A stretch of DNA of 64,000 nucleotides from Mycolicibacterium aubagnense (GCF_010730955.1 NZ_AP022577.1:1674001-1738000); one strand, 5' to 3'. Shown: positions 8,824 through 16,775, counted from the first letter of the stretch. Made by a program: numbers and translations. The notes: generated from the sequence alone by a model not told the origin.

Positions 8824-9219
8824 GTGCCGATCAACACTGCGCCGTGTCGCTGCGATACCGGGATGGAGTACGCCGCCTGCTGCGGCCCGCTGCACCGCGG
8901 GGAGCGCCGCGCCGCCACCGCGGTGGCGCTGATGCGTTCGCGGTTCACCGCGTTCGCCCTCGGCGATGTCGACTACCTGCTGGCGACGTGGCACCCGAGC
9001 ACCCGCCCGGCAGACCTCGACCTGGACGCCGACGTCGTGTGGCGCCGGCTGCAGATCGTCGACACCGAGGCCGGCGGCGAGGATGACCCGACCGGCGTGG
9101 TGCAGTTCCGCGCCCAGTACGTGCGCGACGGTGGTCGGCACATCCTGCACGAGCGCAGCCGCTTCGCCCGCGGCCGTGACGGCCGCTGGCTTTACCTCGA
9201 CGGCGATTTCGTGGACTAG
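8824..9219 (+). CDS. YchJ/UPF0225 family SEC-C motif protein
   Basis: A 131-residue protein starting at a GTG at 8824. The N-terminal cluster CRCDTGMEYAACCGPLHRG is the SEC-C zinc-binding motif of the YchJ (UPF0225) family, followed by MRSRFTAFALGDVDYLLATW and an NTF2-like domain ending in GRDGRWLYLDGDFVD. The family lacks a firmly assigned function. It is divergent from aroQ with only 39 bases between the start codons. Confidence 0.82.
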   Translation: MPINTAPCRCDTGMEYAACCGPLHRGERRAATAVALMRSRFTAFALGDVDYLLATWHPSTRPADLDLDADVVWRRLQIVDTEAGGEDDPTGVVQFRAQYVRDGGRHILHERSRFARGRDGRWLYLDGDFVD

Positions 9220-9271
9220 CACCCGGGCGATCGAGTTGCCGACGGTCGCGGCGCGGATAGGCTCGTCATCC

Positions 9272-10231
9272 GTGCGTGCCGTGCTGATCGTGAACCCGAA
9301 CGCGACCTCGACCACCCCGGCAGGCCGGGACCTGCTGGCCCATGCGCTGGAAAGCCGCGTCGACCTCACCGTCGCGCATACCGATCACCGCGGCCACGCC
9401 ATCGAGATCGGGCACAAGGCCGCCGCCGACGGCACCGATGTGGTGATCGTGCACGGCGGGGACGGCACGGTGAACGAGGTCGTCAACGGCATCCTGGGTC
9501 ATGCCAACGGGGTGCCCGGCGCCTCCAACACCGCCGTCGGCGTGGTGCCCGGCGGCTCGGCGAACGTTTTCGCCAGGGCCCTCGGCATCAGCCCCGACCC
9601 GCTGCAGGCGACCAATCAGCTCGTCGACCTGCTGAGCGACCATCGCCGAGGCGTCCCGTGGCGGCGGATCGGCCTGATGGACTGTGGCGACCGCTGGTCG
9701 GTGTTCACCGCGGGCATGGGCGTCGACGGCGAGGTCGTGGCGGCCGTCGAGGCGCAGCGGGCCAAGGGCCGCAAGGTGACCGCGTCGCGGTACATCCGGG
9801 TCGCGATCCGCGAGGCCGTCGGCAGCGCCCGGAAACCGCCGCGGCTGACGCTGCACCTGCCGGACCGCGAGCCGATCCCCGGTGTGCACTTCGCGTTCGT
9901 CTCGAACTCCAGCCCGTGGACCTACGCCAACAGCCGGCCGGTCTGGACCAACCCAACGACGACGTTCGAGACCGGGCTGGGCGTGTTCGCGACCACCAGC
10001 ATGGGCATCTGGGCCAACCTTCGATTGCTGCGACAGATGCTGTCGCGTACGCCACAGATCGAGGGACCACATCTCATCCGCGACGACGATCTGCCATGGC
10101 TGCGCGTGACAAGTGACACACCAATCGCGTGTCAGATCGACGGGGATTTCGTTGGCCTGCGCGAAAGCATGACGTTCACGTCGGTACCGGAGGCGCTCAA
10201 CGTGGTCGCGCCACCAGCGGTAGCACAGTGA
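9272..10231 (+). CDS. diacylglycerol/sphingosine kinase family protein (Rv3218-like)
   Basis: A 319-residue protein with the catalytic domain of the DAGK/lipid kinase family: VLIVNPNATSTT at the N-terminus, the nucleotide loop VVIVHGGDGTVNEVVNGIL, and VGVVPGGSANVFARALGI. It probably phosphorylates diacylglycerol or a related lipid at the membrane, with roles in phospholipid or mannoside turnover. The GTG at 9272 gives nearly the length of Rv3218 (321 residues) and follows the YchJ-like gene by 52 bases. It precedes whiB1, as in M. tuberculosis. The exact lipid substrate is unknown. Confidence 0.85.
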   Translation: MRAVLIVNPNATSTTPAGRDLLAHALESRVDLTVAHTDHRGHAIEIGHKAAADGTDVVIVHGGDGTVNEVVNGILGHANGVPGASNTAVGVVPGGSANVFARALGISPDPLQATNQLVDLLSDHRRGVPWRRIGLMDCGDRWSVFTAGMGVDGEVVAAVEAQRAKGRKVTASRYIRVAIREAVGSARKPPRLTLHLPDREPIPGVHFAFVSNSSPWTYANSRPVWTNPTTTFETGLGVFATTSMGIWANLRLLRQMLSRTPQIEGPHLIRDDDLPWLRVTSDTPIACQIDGDFVGLRESMTFTSVPEALNVVAPPAVAQ

Positions 10232-10322
10232 CCAGCGATCTCGGTAACAGTTTGCCAAATTTAGGGCGCAGGTGGCTCAAGTGTAGTACAACTGGGTTAG
10301 GGGCCTGCCAACCCGGGTCCGA

Positions 10323-10338
10323 AGTGACATTGCCCACG
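10323..10338 (+). promoter_or_regulatory. CRP-like site upstream of whiB1
   Basis: AGTGACATTGCCCACG matches the CGTGN6CACG-type mycobacterial CRP (Rv3676) consensus and is very close to the CRP site I recall in the M. tuberculosis whiB1 promoter (AGTGAGATAGCCCACG). It lies about 145 bases before the whiB1 ATG inside a 249-base non-coding region (10232-10480) that holds no other gene I can support. Confidence 0.6.
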
Positions 10339-10480
10339 AGTTAACGCGCCGCTATTGACATCTGTCCAGCCTGTGAAAACATCAGATGCAACAGTGCAGA
10401 AACATTTCGTGTGCACCCGTTAACAGCCGAAGTTAAAAACCTTGCGCGCTTTGCTGCGCGCCCAGTGAGGAGTGTTGACC

Positions 10481-10735
10481 ATGGATTGGCGCCACAAGGC
10501 GGTCTGTCGTGACGAGGACCCGGAACTGTTCTTCCCCGTGGGAAACAGCGGCCCGGCCATCGCCCAGATCGCTGACGCGAAGCTCGTGTGCAACCGCTGC
10601 CCGGTGACCACCGAGTGCCTGAGCTGGGCGCTGGAGTCCGGCCAGGACGCCGGCGTCTGGGGCGGTATGAGCGAAGACGAGCGTCGCGCGCTGAAGCGCC
10701 GCAACGCCCGCACCAAGGCTCGCACCGGCGTCTAG
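10481..10735 (+). CDS. whiB1: WhiB1 iron-sulfur transcription regulator
   Basis: An 84-residue Wbl protein, essentially the M. tuberculosis WhiB1 sequence and length. The four iron-sulfur ligands are Cys9, Cys37, Cys40 and Cys46 (VCNRCPVTTEC), followed by the GVWGGMSEDERRALKRR turn and basic DNA-binding tail. WhiB1 is an essential nitric-oxide-sensing partner of SigA. The start is the ATG at 10481 with GTGAGGAGTG upstream; an in-frame ATG three codons earlier is less well placed. A CRP-like site lies upstream and a strong terminator follows. Confidence 0.97.
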   Translation: MDWRHKAVCRDEDPELFFPVGNSGPAIAQIADAKLVCNRCPVTTECLSWALESGQDAGVWGGMSEDERRALKRRNARTKARTGV

Positions 10736-10750
10736 CCACCACGGCATTCA

Positions 10751-10785
10751 AAAATGACCCCGGCGAATCGCCGGGGTCATTTTTT
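10751..10785. terminator. bidirectional intrinsic terminator after whiB1
   Basis: A 15-base perfect stem, AAAATGACCCCGGCG paired with CGCCGGGGTCATTTT, with an AAT loop, followed by T residues on the + strand and preceded by A residues that act as a T tract on the - strand. It sits between the converging whiB1 and pdtaS genes and can end both transcripts. Confidence 0.9.
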
Positions 10786-10828
10786 ACGGGGCGGACCCGA
10801 AATATAGTGCGCGGCGCGGACTCTCAAG

Positions 10829-12322
10829 TTATTGCGCAGCTCTACCGCGGCGACCGATCGGGACCCGCAGCACCACATCCGTCCCGCCGCCCGGCACCGC
10901 GTTCATCGACAGCGAGCCGTCCAGCACCGACGACACCTGCGTCTGCACGATCTGCAGCCCCAGCCGGTCTGAGTTCTCAAGGGTGAAGCCGTCGGGCAAC
11001 CCGTGCCCGTCGTCATGCACCACGACGTCGAGCCAGCGCGCGGACCGGTCGGACTTGATGGTCACGCTGCCTTTCTCCGTGGTCGGATCAAAAGCGTGCT
11101 CGATCGCGTTCTGCACCAGCTCGGTGATGACCATGATCAGCGCGTGCGCCCGGTCGGCGTCCAGCACACCGAGATCGCCGTCCCGGGTGACCCGGATGGG
11201 CGCGCCCAGCGACGCCAGGTCGTTCATCATCGGCAGGATGCGGTCGATCACCTCGTCGAGGTTGACTTCCTCGTCCACCGACAGCGACAGGGCGTCGTGC
11301 ACCAGCGCGATCGACGACACCCGGCGGACCGAATCCAGCAGCGCCTCGCGCGCCTCGGCGTTGTTCATGCGCCGGGACTGCAACCGCAGCAGCGCCGCCA
11401 CCGTCTGCAGGTTGTTCTTCACCCGGTGGTGAATCTCGCGGATCGTGGCGTCCTTGGACAGCAGCGCACGGTCACGCCGCTTGATCTCGGTGACGTCGCG
11501 GACCAGAACCGCCGCGCCCACCGCCTGACCGCCCACCGACAACGGGATGGTCCGCAGCAGCACCGCGGCACCGCCGGCGTCGATCTCCATACGCATGCTG
11601 GAGCCGCCCGCCAGCAGATCGCGAACGTGGTTCGCCAGTTCCTGCGCGTCGAAGGGATCAGAGATCAGCGGACGGGTGACGCTCACCAGGTTCTGGCCGT
11701 CCAGCTCGGTGGCCAGCCCCATCCGGTGATAGGCGGAGATGGCGTTGGGGCTGGCGAACACCACCAACCCGTCCACATCCAGCCGGATCAGGCCGTCGCC
11801 GACGCGGGGGCTGGACCGCGACATCGGCACGTCGCCGACGTTCGGGAACGTGCCCTCGGCCAGCATGCGAAGGAGATCGCGGGCACAGTCCAGATAGGCC
11901 CGCTCGAGCGGTGCCACCTTGCGACGGTCGGCCAGCGCGGTCTGGTGCGTGAGCACCGCCACCACGTCGTTGCCGTAGCGGACCGGCACGGCCTCCAGGT
12001 TCAGCCGTGAATCACCTTGTGCCGCCGTGTTTTCCTGGCCCCGACCGATGAGTCCGGTCTCGAAGGCCGTCGTGACGGCAGGCATGTCCGCGGCAGAGCT
12101 GATGGTCCCGACCGCATCGGCGAACAACACCGTCAGCGCGGTGTTGGGCCGAATTTGGGCCACACACACCAGGGCCCCGTCATCGCGGCGGACCCACATG
12201 AGGTAGTCGGCGAACGACAAGTCGGCCAGCAACTGCCAATCGCCGACCACGGCATGCAGGTGGTCGACCGCATTGCCGGGTAGGACAGTGTGCTCGGCGA
12301 GCAGATCACCGAGAGTGGACAC
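10829..12322 (-). CDS. pdtaS: PdtaS sensor histidine kinase
   Basis: A 497-residue cytoplasmic HisKA_2/HWE-type histidine kinase, orthologous to Rv3220c (501 residues). An N-terminal GAF domain and a central PAS domain precede the dimerisation/phosphoacceptor helix IREIHHRVKNNLQTVAALL at about residues 290-310 and the ATPase domain with ELVQNAIEHAF, VHDDGHGLPDGF and LGLQIVQTQV. It signals to PdtaR, an ANTAR RNA-binding response regulator, whose gene is not in this window. The start is a GTG at 12322. The gene faces whiB1 and shares its terminator. Confidence 0.95.
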   Translation of the reverse strand: MSTLGDLLAEHTVLPGNAVDHLHAVVGDWQLLADLSFADYLMWVRRDDGALVCVAQIRPNTALTVLFADAVGTISSAADMPAVTTAFETGLIGRGQENTAAQGDSRLNLEAVPVRYGNDVVAVLTHQTALADRRKVAPLERAYLDCARDLLRMLAEGTFPNVGDVPMSRSSPRVGDGLIRLDVDGLVVFASPNAISAYHRMGLATELDGQNLVSVTRPLISDPFDAQELANHVRDLLAGGSSMRMEIDAGGAAVLLRTIPLSVGGQAVGAAVLVRDVTEIKRRDRALLSKDATIREIHHRVKNNLQTVAALLRLQSRRMNNAEAREALLDSVRRVSSIALVHDALSLSVDEEVNLDEVIDRILPMMNDLASLGAPIRVTRDGDLGVLDADRAHALIMVITELVQNAIEHAFDPTTEKGSVTIKSDRSARWLDVVVHDDGHGLPDGFTLENSDRLGLQIVQTQVSSVLDGSLSMNAVPGGGTDVVLRVPIGRRGRAAQ

Positions 12323-12345
12323 GTCGCGTTATCCGGTTGGGGGGC

Positions 12346-12561
12346 TTAGCCGATGACGGCGATGAGGTCGCCGGCCTGGATCACGTCGCCGACAGCCACG
12401 TTGACGGACGTCACCGTGCCGGCGACCTCGGCCAGCACCGGAATCTCCATCTTCATCGACTCGAGGAGCACCACCGTGTCACCCTCACCGATCTGGTCGC
12501 CCTCGCGAACCACGACCTCGAGCACACTGGCCACGATTTCAGCGCGAACGTCCTCGGCCAT
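12346..12561 (-). CDS. biotinylated protein TB7.3 (biotin/lipoyl attachment domain)
   Basis: A 71-residue stand-alone biotinyl domain. The lysine acceptor lies in LLESMKMEIPVLAE (MKM motif) and the second half-hammerhead is GDVIQAGDLIAVIG. The ATG at 12561 gives exactly the length of M. tuberculosis Rv3221c (TB7.3); two extra codons upstream are possible. It lies just upstream of pdtaS on the same strand. It resembles a biotin carboxyl carrier, but no carboxylase partner is adjacent. Confidence 0.93.
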   Translation of the reverse strand: MAEDVRAEIVASVLEVVVREGDQIGEGDTVVLLESMKMEIPVLAEVAGTVTSVNVAVGDVIQAGDLIAVIG

Positions 12562-12699
12562 CTTCACCCCACTCGTCTACGTATCTGTACGCAGGCGGTG
12601 CCTGCGGCCTCTATTGCACCACAGCACCACGGTTTGCAATTGGGTGGCGTGGCCGTGCGACACTGTAGGGCGAGCAACCCGAACCTTTGGAGGACCATC

Positions 12700-12774
12700 A
12701 TGGCCAAGCGTGGCCGCAAGAAGCGTGACCGTAAGCACTCGAAGGCCAACCACGGCCGGCGTCCCAACGCCTGA
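12700..12774 (+). CDS. bL37: 24-residue mycobacterial ribosomal protein bL37
   Basis: A 24-residue, extremely basic peptide beginning MAKRGRKKRDRKHSK and ending GRRPNA. Apart from one Lys/Arg change it matches my memory of bL37, the small protein found in cryo-EM maps of the M. smegmatis 50S subunit near the peptidyl-transferase region of 23S rRNA. The ATG is preceded by TTGGAGGACC, a strong ribosome-binding site, and the stop is followed at 12789 by an intrinsic terminator, so it is a complete single-gene unit. It is short enough to be missed by automated gene callers. Confidence 0.92.
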   Translation: MAKRGRKKRDRKHSKANHGRRPNA

Positions 12775-12788
12775 CGTACGCCTTCCCG

Positions 12789-12824
12789 ACCGCCCGGCTC
12801 CTCACGGAACCGGGCGGTTTTCTT
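12789..12824. terminator. intrinsic terminator between bL37 and rshA
   Basis: ACCGCCCGG at 12789-12797 pairs with CCGGGCGGT at 12810-12818, a 9-base stem with a 12-base loop, followed by TTTTCTT on the + strand. It ends the bL37 transcript just before the converging rshA stop. Confidence 0.85.
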
Positions 12825-12828
12825 GCTT

Positions 12829-13146
12829 TCAGCCGCGAATGATGGTGGTGCGGCTGATCTCGAGCTTCAGGCGGGCACGCAGGCCATCGGGAGCCCTCTC
12901 CCCGCTGCATTTGGTGGCGATCAGCGACTTCACCCGCTCCTCCACGCCGTACTGACGCAGGCAGGTCGGGCACTCCTCCAAGTGGAAACGCAGCTTGTCG
13001 CGCGTCTCGGCCGTGCATTCCCCGTCGAGCAGGGTCCATACCTCGGCGATCACCGCGGCGCATTCCGGATGCTCCGGGTCGATCGGCCCGATCGGCGGCG
13101 TGAACGTGTGCCCGTCGGGACGGGTGAACTCGTCGCTGTCGCTCAT
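12829..13146 (-). CDS. rshA: RshA zinc-associated anti-sigma factor
   Basis: A 105-residue ZAS-family anti-sigma factor for SigH. The redox-active zinc motif HxxxCxxC is His55, Cys59 and Cys62 (HLEECPTC), and an upstream histidine in HPEC can complete the zinc site. Under oxidation disulfide formation releases SigH; in M. tuberculosis, PknB phosphorylation also weakens the complex. The ATG at 13146 overlaps the last base of the sigH stop, so the two are translationally coupled. Confidence 0.93.
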   Translation of the reverse strand: MSDSDEFTRPDGHTFTPPIGPIDPEHPECAAVIAEVWTLLDGECTAETRDKLRFHLEECPTCLRQYGVEERVKSLIATKCSGERAPDGLRARLKLEISRTTIIRG

Positions 13147-13775
13147 CAGGACACCTCCTGAGTGTCAACAAGGCTGTCCCCACGGACGAATCCGCGATCC
13201 CGGGCGACGCCGGCCAACAGTTCCCGCAGCTGCTTGCGGCCACGGTGCAGACGGGACATCACCGTCCCGATCGGGGTATCCATGATTTCGGCGATCTCCT
13301 TGTACGGGAAGCCCTCGACGTCGGCGTAGTACACCGCCATCCTGAACTCCTCAGGCAGCGCCTGCAGCGCCGCCTTGATTTCGGTGTCCGGCAGCGCCTC
13401 GAGCGCCTCGACCTCGGCCGACCGCAGACCGGTCGACGAGTGCTCGGCGTTCGCCGCCAGCTGCCAGTCGGTGATCTCGTCGGTGGGGTACTCAGCCGGC
13501 TGCCGCTGCTTCTTTCGGTAGCTGTTGATGTACGTGTTGGTCATGATGCGGTACAGCCACGCTTTGAGGTTGGTGCCCGCACGGAACGAATGGAAGGCCG
13601 AGTAGGCCTTGACCATGGTTTCCTGCACCAGATCCTCGGCGTCCGCGGGATTGCGCGTCATGCGCAGCGCGCCGCCGTAGAGCTGATCCAGCAGCGGAAT
13701 GGCGTCGCGCTCGAACCGCGCCGTCAGCTCCGCATCGCTCTCGAGCGCGGATCCCAGCCCGTCGATGTCGGTCAT
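13146..13775 (-). CDS. sigH: ECF sigma factor SigH
   Basis: A 209-residue ECF sigma factor controlling the heat and oxidative stress regulon (thioredoxins, clp and hsp genes). Region 2 is [20 protein letters not shown] through [14 protein letters not shown] and [20 protein letters not shown]; region 4 is [20 protein letters not shown] and [20 protein letters not shown] chose the ATG at 13775 (MTDIDGLGS) to match M. tuberculosis SigH; the frame stays open 28 codons further to an ATG at 13859, which could give a longer form as known for Streptomyces SigR. The stop overlaps the rshA start. Confidence 0.95.
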   Translation of the reverse strand: MTDIDGLGSALESDAELTARFERDAIPLLDQLYGGALRMTRNPADAEDLVQETMVKAYSAFHSFRAGTNLKAWLYRIMTNTYINSYRKKQRQPAEYPTDEITDWQLAANAEHSSTGLRSAEVEALEALPDTEIKAALQALPEEFRMAVYYADVEGFPYKEIAEIMDTPIGTVMSRLHRGRKQLRELLAGVARDRGFVRGDSLVDTQEVS

Positions 13776-13996
13776 CGTGGTCGAGACCGTCCCTTCTGTC
13801 GCGGCGCCACGCAACAGGTCCGGCAACTCGACCGGACGTTCCAGACATGCCGTTGGCACCTATGTCCCCTTCCGTCCGATCCTAGAGGCTGCGACCGACA
13901 AGTTCTCCAGCCATTAATTGACCATGCTGACGGGAGTAACAGCGCCGGACCTCGCAGTTGTTCCCGGTCTCGCTGCGGCCCTTACCCTTGGACGCC

Positions 13997-14488
13997 ATGG
14001 CGAGCGCGGCAACCCCGGCGATCAGGGCCCTCCAGGCTGCCGGGATCAGCTACGAGGTACGACAGTTCCGGCATGACCCGCGGGCGACGTCGTTCGGCGA
14101 CGAGGCCGTCGCCGAACTCGCCGGTGCGGGGTTCGTCGCGGCGCAGATCTTCAAGACTCTGGTGCTGGCGATCCCCGGCGGTCTCGCCGTCGCGGTACTG
14201 CCGGTGCCCGACAAGCTGTCGTTCAAGGCCGCGGCGGCCGCACTGGGTGTGCCGAAGGCCGAGATGGCCGAGCAGGCCGCCGCACAACGTTCCACCGGGT
14301 ATGTCGTCGGCGGAATTTCTCCGCTGGGACAACGCAAGCCGTTGCCGACGGTCGTCGACGAGTCCGCACTGCGTTGGGACCGGGTGCTGTGCAGCGCGGG
14401 CAAGCGCGGGCTGGACCTCGTGCTGACCCCGGGCGATCTGGTCACCGCCACCTCGGCGGTGACTGCCGAGATATGTACTGCGCGGTAA
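13997..14488 (+). CDS. YbaK/Cys-tRNA(Pro) deacylase family protein
   Basis: A 163-residue YbaK/ProX-fold protein, predicted to hydrolyse mis-charged Cys-tRNA(Pro) in the cytoplasm. Family features are QIFKTLVLAIPGGLAVAVLPV, the conserved lysine in LSFKAAAAALG, and GYVVGGISPLGQRKPLPTVV. I chose the ATG at 13997 (MASAATPAI) over one 13 codons upstream. It is followed after 23 bases by the SDR gene on the same strand. M. tuberculosis carries a split remnant here (Rv3224A/B), so the intact form is informative. Confidence 0.85.
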   Translation: MASAATPAIRALQAAGISYEVRQFRHDPRATSFGDEAVAELAGAGFVAAQIFKTLVLAIPGGLAVAVLPVPDKLSFKAAAAALGVPKAEMAEQAAAQRSTGYVVGGISPLGQRKPLPTVVDESALRWDRVLCSAGKRGLDLVLTPGDLVTATSAVTAEICTAR

Positions 14489-14511
14489 CTCCGGCGGCAT
14501 AGGGTGTGCGC

Positions 14512-15360
14512 ATGACACTGTCCGGGAAGACCATGTTCATCTCCGGTGCCAGCCGCGGCATCGGTCTGGCCATCGCCAAGAAGGTCGCGGCCGACGGCGC
14601 CAATGTCGCGCTGCTCGCCAAGACCGCCGAGCCCCATCCCAAACTCGAAGGCACCGTCTACACGGCAGCCAAGGAGATCGAGGAGGCCGGCGGCCAGGCG
14701 CTGCCCATCGTCGGCGACGTCCGCGACCCCGACTCCGTGACCGCCGCGGTGGCCCAGGCCGTCGCGCAGTTCGGTGCCATCGACCTCTGCGTCAACAACG
14801 CCTCGGCCATCAACCTCGGCTCCATCGAGGAAGTACCGATGAAGCGCTTCGACCTGATGAACGGCATCCAGATCCGTGGCACCTACGCCGTCTCGCAGGC
14901 CTGTATCCCCCACATGAAGGGCCGCGCGAACCCGCACATCCTCACCCTGTCGCCGCCGATCCGGATGGAATCCGAGTGGCTCAAGCCGACCGCCTACATG
15001 ATGGCAAAGTACGGAATGACGTTGTGCGCGTTGGGTATCGCCGAAGAGATGCGCGAGGCCGGCATCGCGTCGAACACCCTGTGGCCGCGCACCCTGGTCG
15101 CCACCGCTGCCGTGCAGAACCTGCTCGGCGGCGACGAGGCGATGGCCAGGGCCCGCCGCCCCGAGGTGTACTCCGACGCCGCCTACGCGGTCTTCACCAA
15201 GCCGGCCCGCGAGTACACCGGTCAGAGCCTGCTGTGCGAGGACGTGCTGCTGGAGTCCGGCGTCACCGACCTCTCGGTGTACAACTGCGTCCCCGGCGGT
15301 GAACTCGGCGTCGACCTGTGGGTGGACACCCCGAACCCGCCGGGATACACCGGCCCGTAG
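14512..15360 (+). CDS. short-chain dehydrogenase/reductase (Rv3224-like)
   Basis: A 282-residue SDR, the same length as Rv3224. The nucleotide-binding motif is SGASRGIGLAIAKK near residue 12, the structural motif NNAS follows at about 100, and the catalytic part is LTLSPPIRMESEWLKPTAYMMAKYGM, with tyrosine and lysine of the YxxxK motif. It resembles human HSDL2-type peroxisomal SDRs without the SCP2 domain. The ATG at 14512 was chosen over a GTG two codons earlier. The substrate is unknown. Confidence 0.87.
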   Translation: MTLSGKTMFISGASRGIGLAIAKKVAADGANVALLAKTAEPHPKLEGTVYTAAKEIEEAGGQALPIVGDVRDPDSVTAAVAQAVAQFGAIDLCVNNASAINLGSIEEVPMKRFDLMNGIQIRGTYAVSQACIPHMKGRANPHILTLSPPIRMESEWLKPTAYMMAKYGMTLCALGIAEEMREAGIASNTLWPRTLVATAAVQNLLGGDEAMARARRPEVYSDAAYAVFTKPAREYTGQSLLCEDVLLESGVTDLSVYNCVPGGELGVDLWVDTPNPPGYTGP

Positions 15361-15371
15361 TCGTCACGGCG

Positions 15372-15406
15372 GATCTGCCCGGCGCTAGTCGGCGGCCGGG
15401 CAGATC
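15372..15406. terminator. inverted repeat between convergent genes
   Basis: GATCTGCCCGGC at 15372-15383 pairs perfectly with GCCGGGCAGATC at 15395-15406 around an 11-base loop. It lies just after the SDR stop and overlaps the 3' end of the converging 81-residue membrane peptide gene. There is no T tract, so termination is probable but not certain. Confidence 0.55.
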
Positions 15407-15630
15407 TCGACACCCGCGACCATCGGCGGCCACGCGACCGTGACCTCGACGAGCGCGGCCAGCGGCGCGATCGCGGGAAACGCGCGGTCCCATTGCTTCT
15501 GTACCTGCTCGACCGCATGCGGGTGCAGAAAGGTCCACCCCATACCGATCAACAGGTACGGCAGCGCCATCCACAGCAGGAATTCCGCCATCGCTCCGAC
15601 GCTGACCCGCCGGCTGAGCAATCGGCGCAT
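15385..15630 (-). CDS. small membrane protein downstream of the MpaB-like gene
   Basis: An 81-residue protein with two hydrophobic stretches (FLLWMALPYLLIGMGWTF and a second near ALVEVTVAWPPMVAG). Its ATG overlaps the stop of the MpaB-like gene (ATGA), so it is the third member of a coupled operon. It resembles the 77-residue protein at the operon's other end: PYLLIGMGWTFLHPHAVE against PYLVLGLLWAMTHTTAFE, and VTVAWPPMV against TMVFWPMLL. It may be a membrane anchor or subunit for the oxygenase. I do not recognise a named family. Confidence 0.7.
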   Translation of the reverse strand: MRRLLSRRVSVGAMAEFLLWMALPYLLIGMGWTFLHPHAVEQVQKQWDRAFPAIAPLAALVEVTVAWPPMVAGVEICPAAD

Positions 15631-16514
15631 CAGATCAACTCCCCGCCCCGGCGAATCTGCCTGCGTACGTAGGCCAGCAGCACGTAGCTACCGGCCTGCC
15701 GGACGAAGGGCGGCAGGAACCGGTTGCCGAAAGCGACCAGCCGGAACAGTGTCTCGAACAGGTGCTGGCGGCCGCCGCCCCAGGACATACCCATCGCGTC
15801 CCGGAACACCGGCGCCAGAAAGCCCCCGGTGAGGAACGCCAGCAGGGGCCGAAACGGCAGGGCCAGAACAGGATTGAGCATGCGCAACCGCACCAGGTCG
15901 GTCAGATAGGCGCGCACGGTGTCATCGATGGCCACCGTGGCGCAGGCCGCGGTCCAGTAGTCGTCGAACCCCGCGCGGGTGGCCGGCCACTGGTCGTCGG
16001 TGACCTGCAGCGTGGTGCCCAGCGGCGCGGCGGACCGGTAGAACTGCTCGGCCAGTTCGGGCGTCAGCTCACCGCGCAATAGCTGATAGACGTCCTCCAT
16101 GCCGACGAAGAGGCACGCGGCGACCCACATCTGCAGATCGCGGTCAAAAGCGTTGTAGCGCACCGGGCTGTCCGGGCCCGACTGCACCTGACGGTGCGCG
16201 GTGTCGACCGCTTCGCGCATGGCCGCCCGGTCCTCGTCGGTGCCCAGGATGGCCACCGCGAGGTACTGGAACGTGGTGCGGGCGCGTTTCCACGGATGCC
16301 TGAGCAGATTCCCCGAATCGACCGTGCTCTCCACCACGCCGTAGCCGACACCCGGTCGGGACAGCTGCATGATGACGTTGGCGGCGCCGGCCGCCGCGCC
16401 CCAGAGATCGGCGGCATCGGCGATGGTCACCGGGTACTCGTCCCAGCGCGCGGTGCGGTGCCTAATCTGGATCCGGCAGTCCGCAAGGGTCAGAGCCGGT
16501 GTTTCGCCGGTCAT
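15630..16514 (-). CDS. MpaB/DUF2236 family oxygenase-like protein
   Basis: A 294-residue DUF2236 protein, the family of mycophenolic acid synthesis protein B and rubber latex-clearing oxygenases, usually haem-dependent. Matching features include LSRPGVGYGVVESTVDSGNL, FDRDLQMWVAACLFVGMEDV and TDDQWPATRAGFDDYW. The start at 16514 overlaps the preceding small membrane gene by ATGA, and its stop overlaps the next one, so three genes are coupled. The substrate and the presence of haem are not shown by the sequence. Confidence 0.78.
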   Translation of the reverse strand: MTGETPALTLADCRIQIRHRTARWDEYPVTIADAADLWGAAAGAANVIMQLSRPGVGYGVVESTVDSGNLLRHPWKRARTTFQYLAVAILGTDEDRAAMREAVDTAHRQVQSGPDSPVRYNAFDRDLQMWVAACLFVGMEDVYQLLRGELTPELAEQFYRSAAPLGTTLQVTDDQWPATRAGFDDYWTAACATVAIDDTVRAYLTDLVRLRMLNPVLALPFRPLLAFLTGGFLAPVFRDAMGMSWGGGRQHLFETLFRLVAFGNRFLPPFVRQAGSYVLLAYVRRQIRRGGELI

Positions 16515-16744
16515 GGCAGGCACATGCTCGTCAACAACAGCATCGGCCAGAACACCATGGTCCGGACGAACACGAACACGCGGTCCGCACCGTGGGCAGC
16601 TTCGAACGCGGTGGTGTGGGTCATCGCCCAGAGCAGACCCAGCACCAGATACGGAGCAGCGAACATGGCCGCGGTTCCCAGCCACTCGGCGATCGTCATC
16701 TCGAAACCGAGTACGCCGGCCGCCCGTTCTTCGTCGTCGGTCAT
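16511..16744 (-). CDS. small membrane protein upstream of the MpaB-like gene
   Basis: A 77-residue protein with two predicted membrane helices (TAAMFAAPYLVLGLLWAM and FVFVRTMVFWPMLLLT), first gene of the coupled trio. The ATG at 16744 follows the divergent methyltransferase start region, and the stop overlaps the MpaB-like ATG. It is related in layout and sequence to the 81-residue protein at 15385-15630, which suggests duplication of a membrane partner on both sides of the enzyme gene. Confidence 0.68.
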   Translation of the reverse strand: MTDDEERAAGVLGFEMTIAEWLGTAAMFAAPYLVLGLLWAMTHTTAFEAAHGADRVFVFVRTMVFWPMLLLTSMCLP

Positions 16745-16775
16745 GGTGGTTTCACCGTAGGCATACAGTGGCCGC

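Noticed and set aside
13776..13860. SigH-type promoter (GGAAC and GTT) immediately upstream of sigH
   Set aside because: A GGAAC is present on the minus strand near 13845, but the nearest GTT elements are about 10 or 22 bases away, which does not fit the usual 16 to 20.
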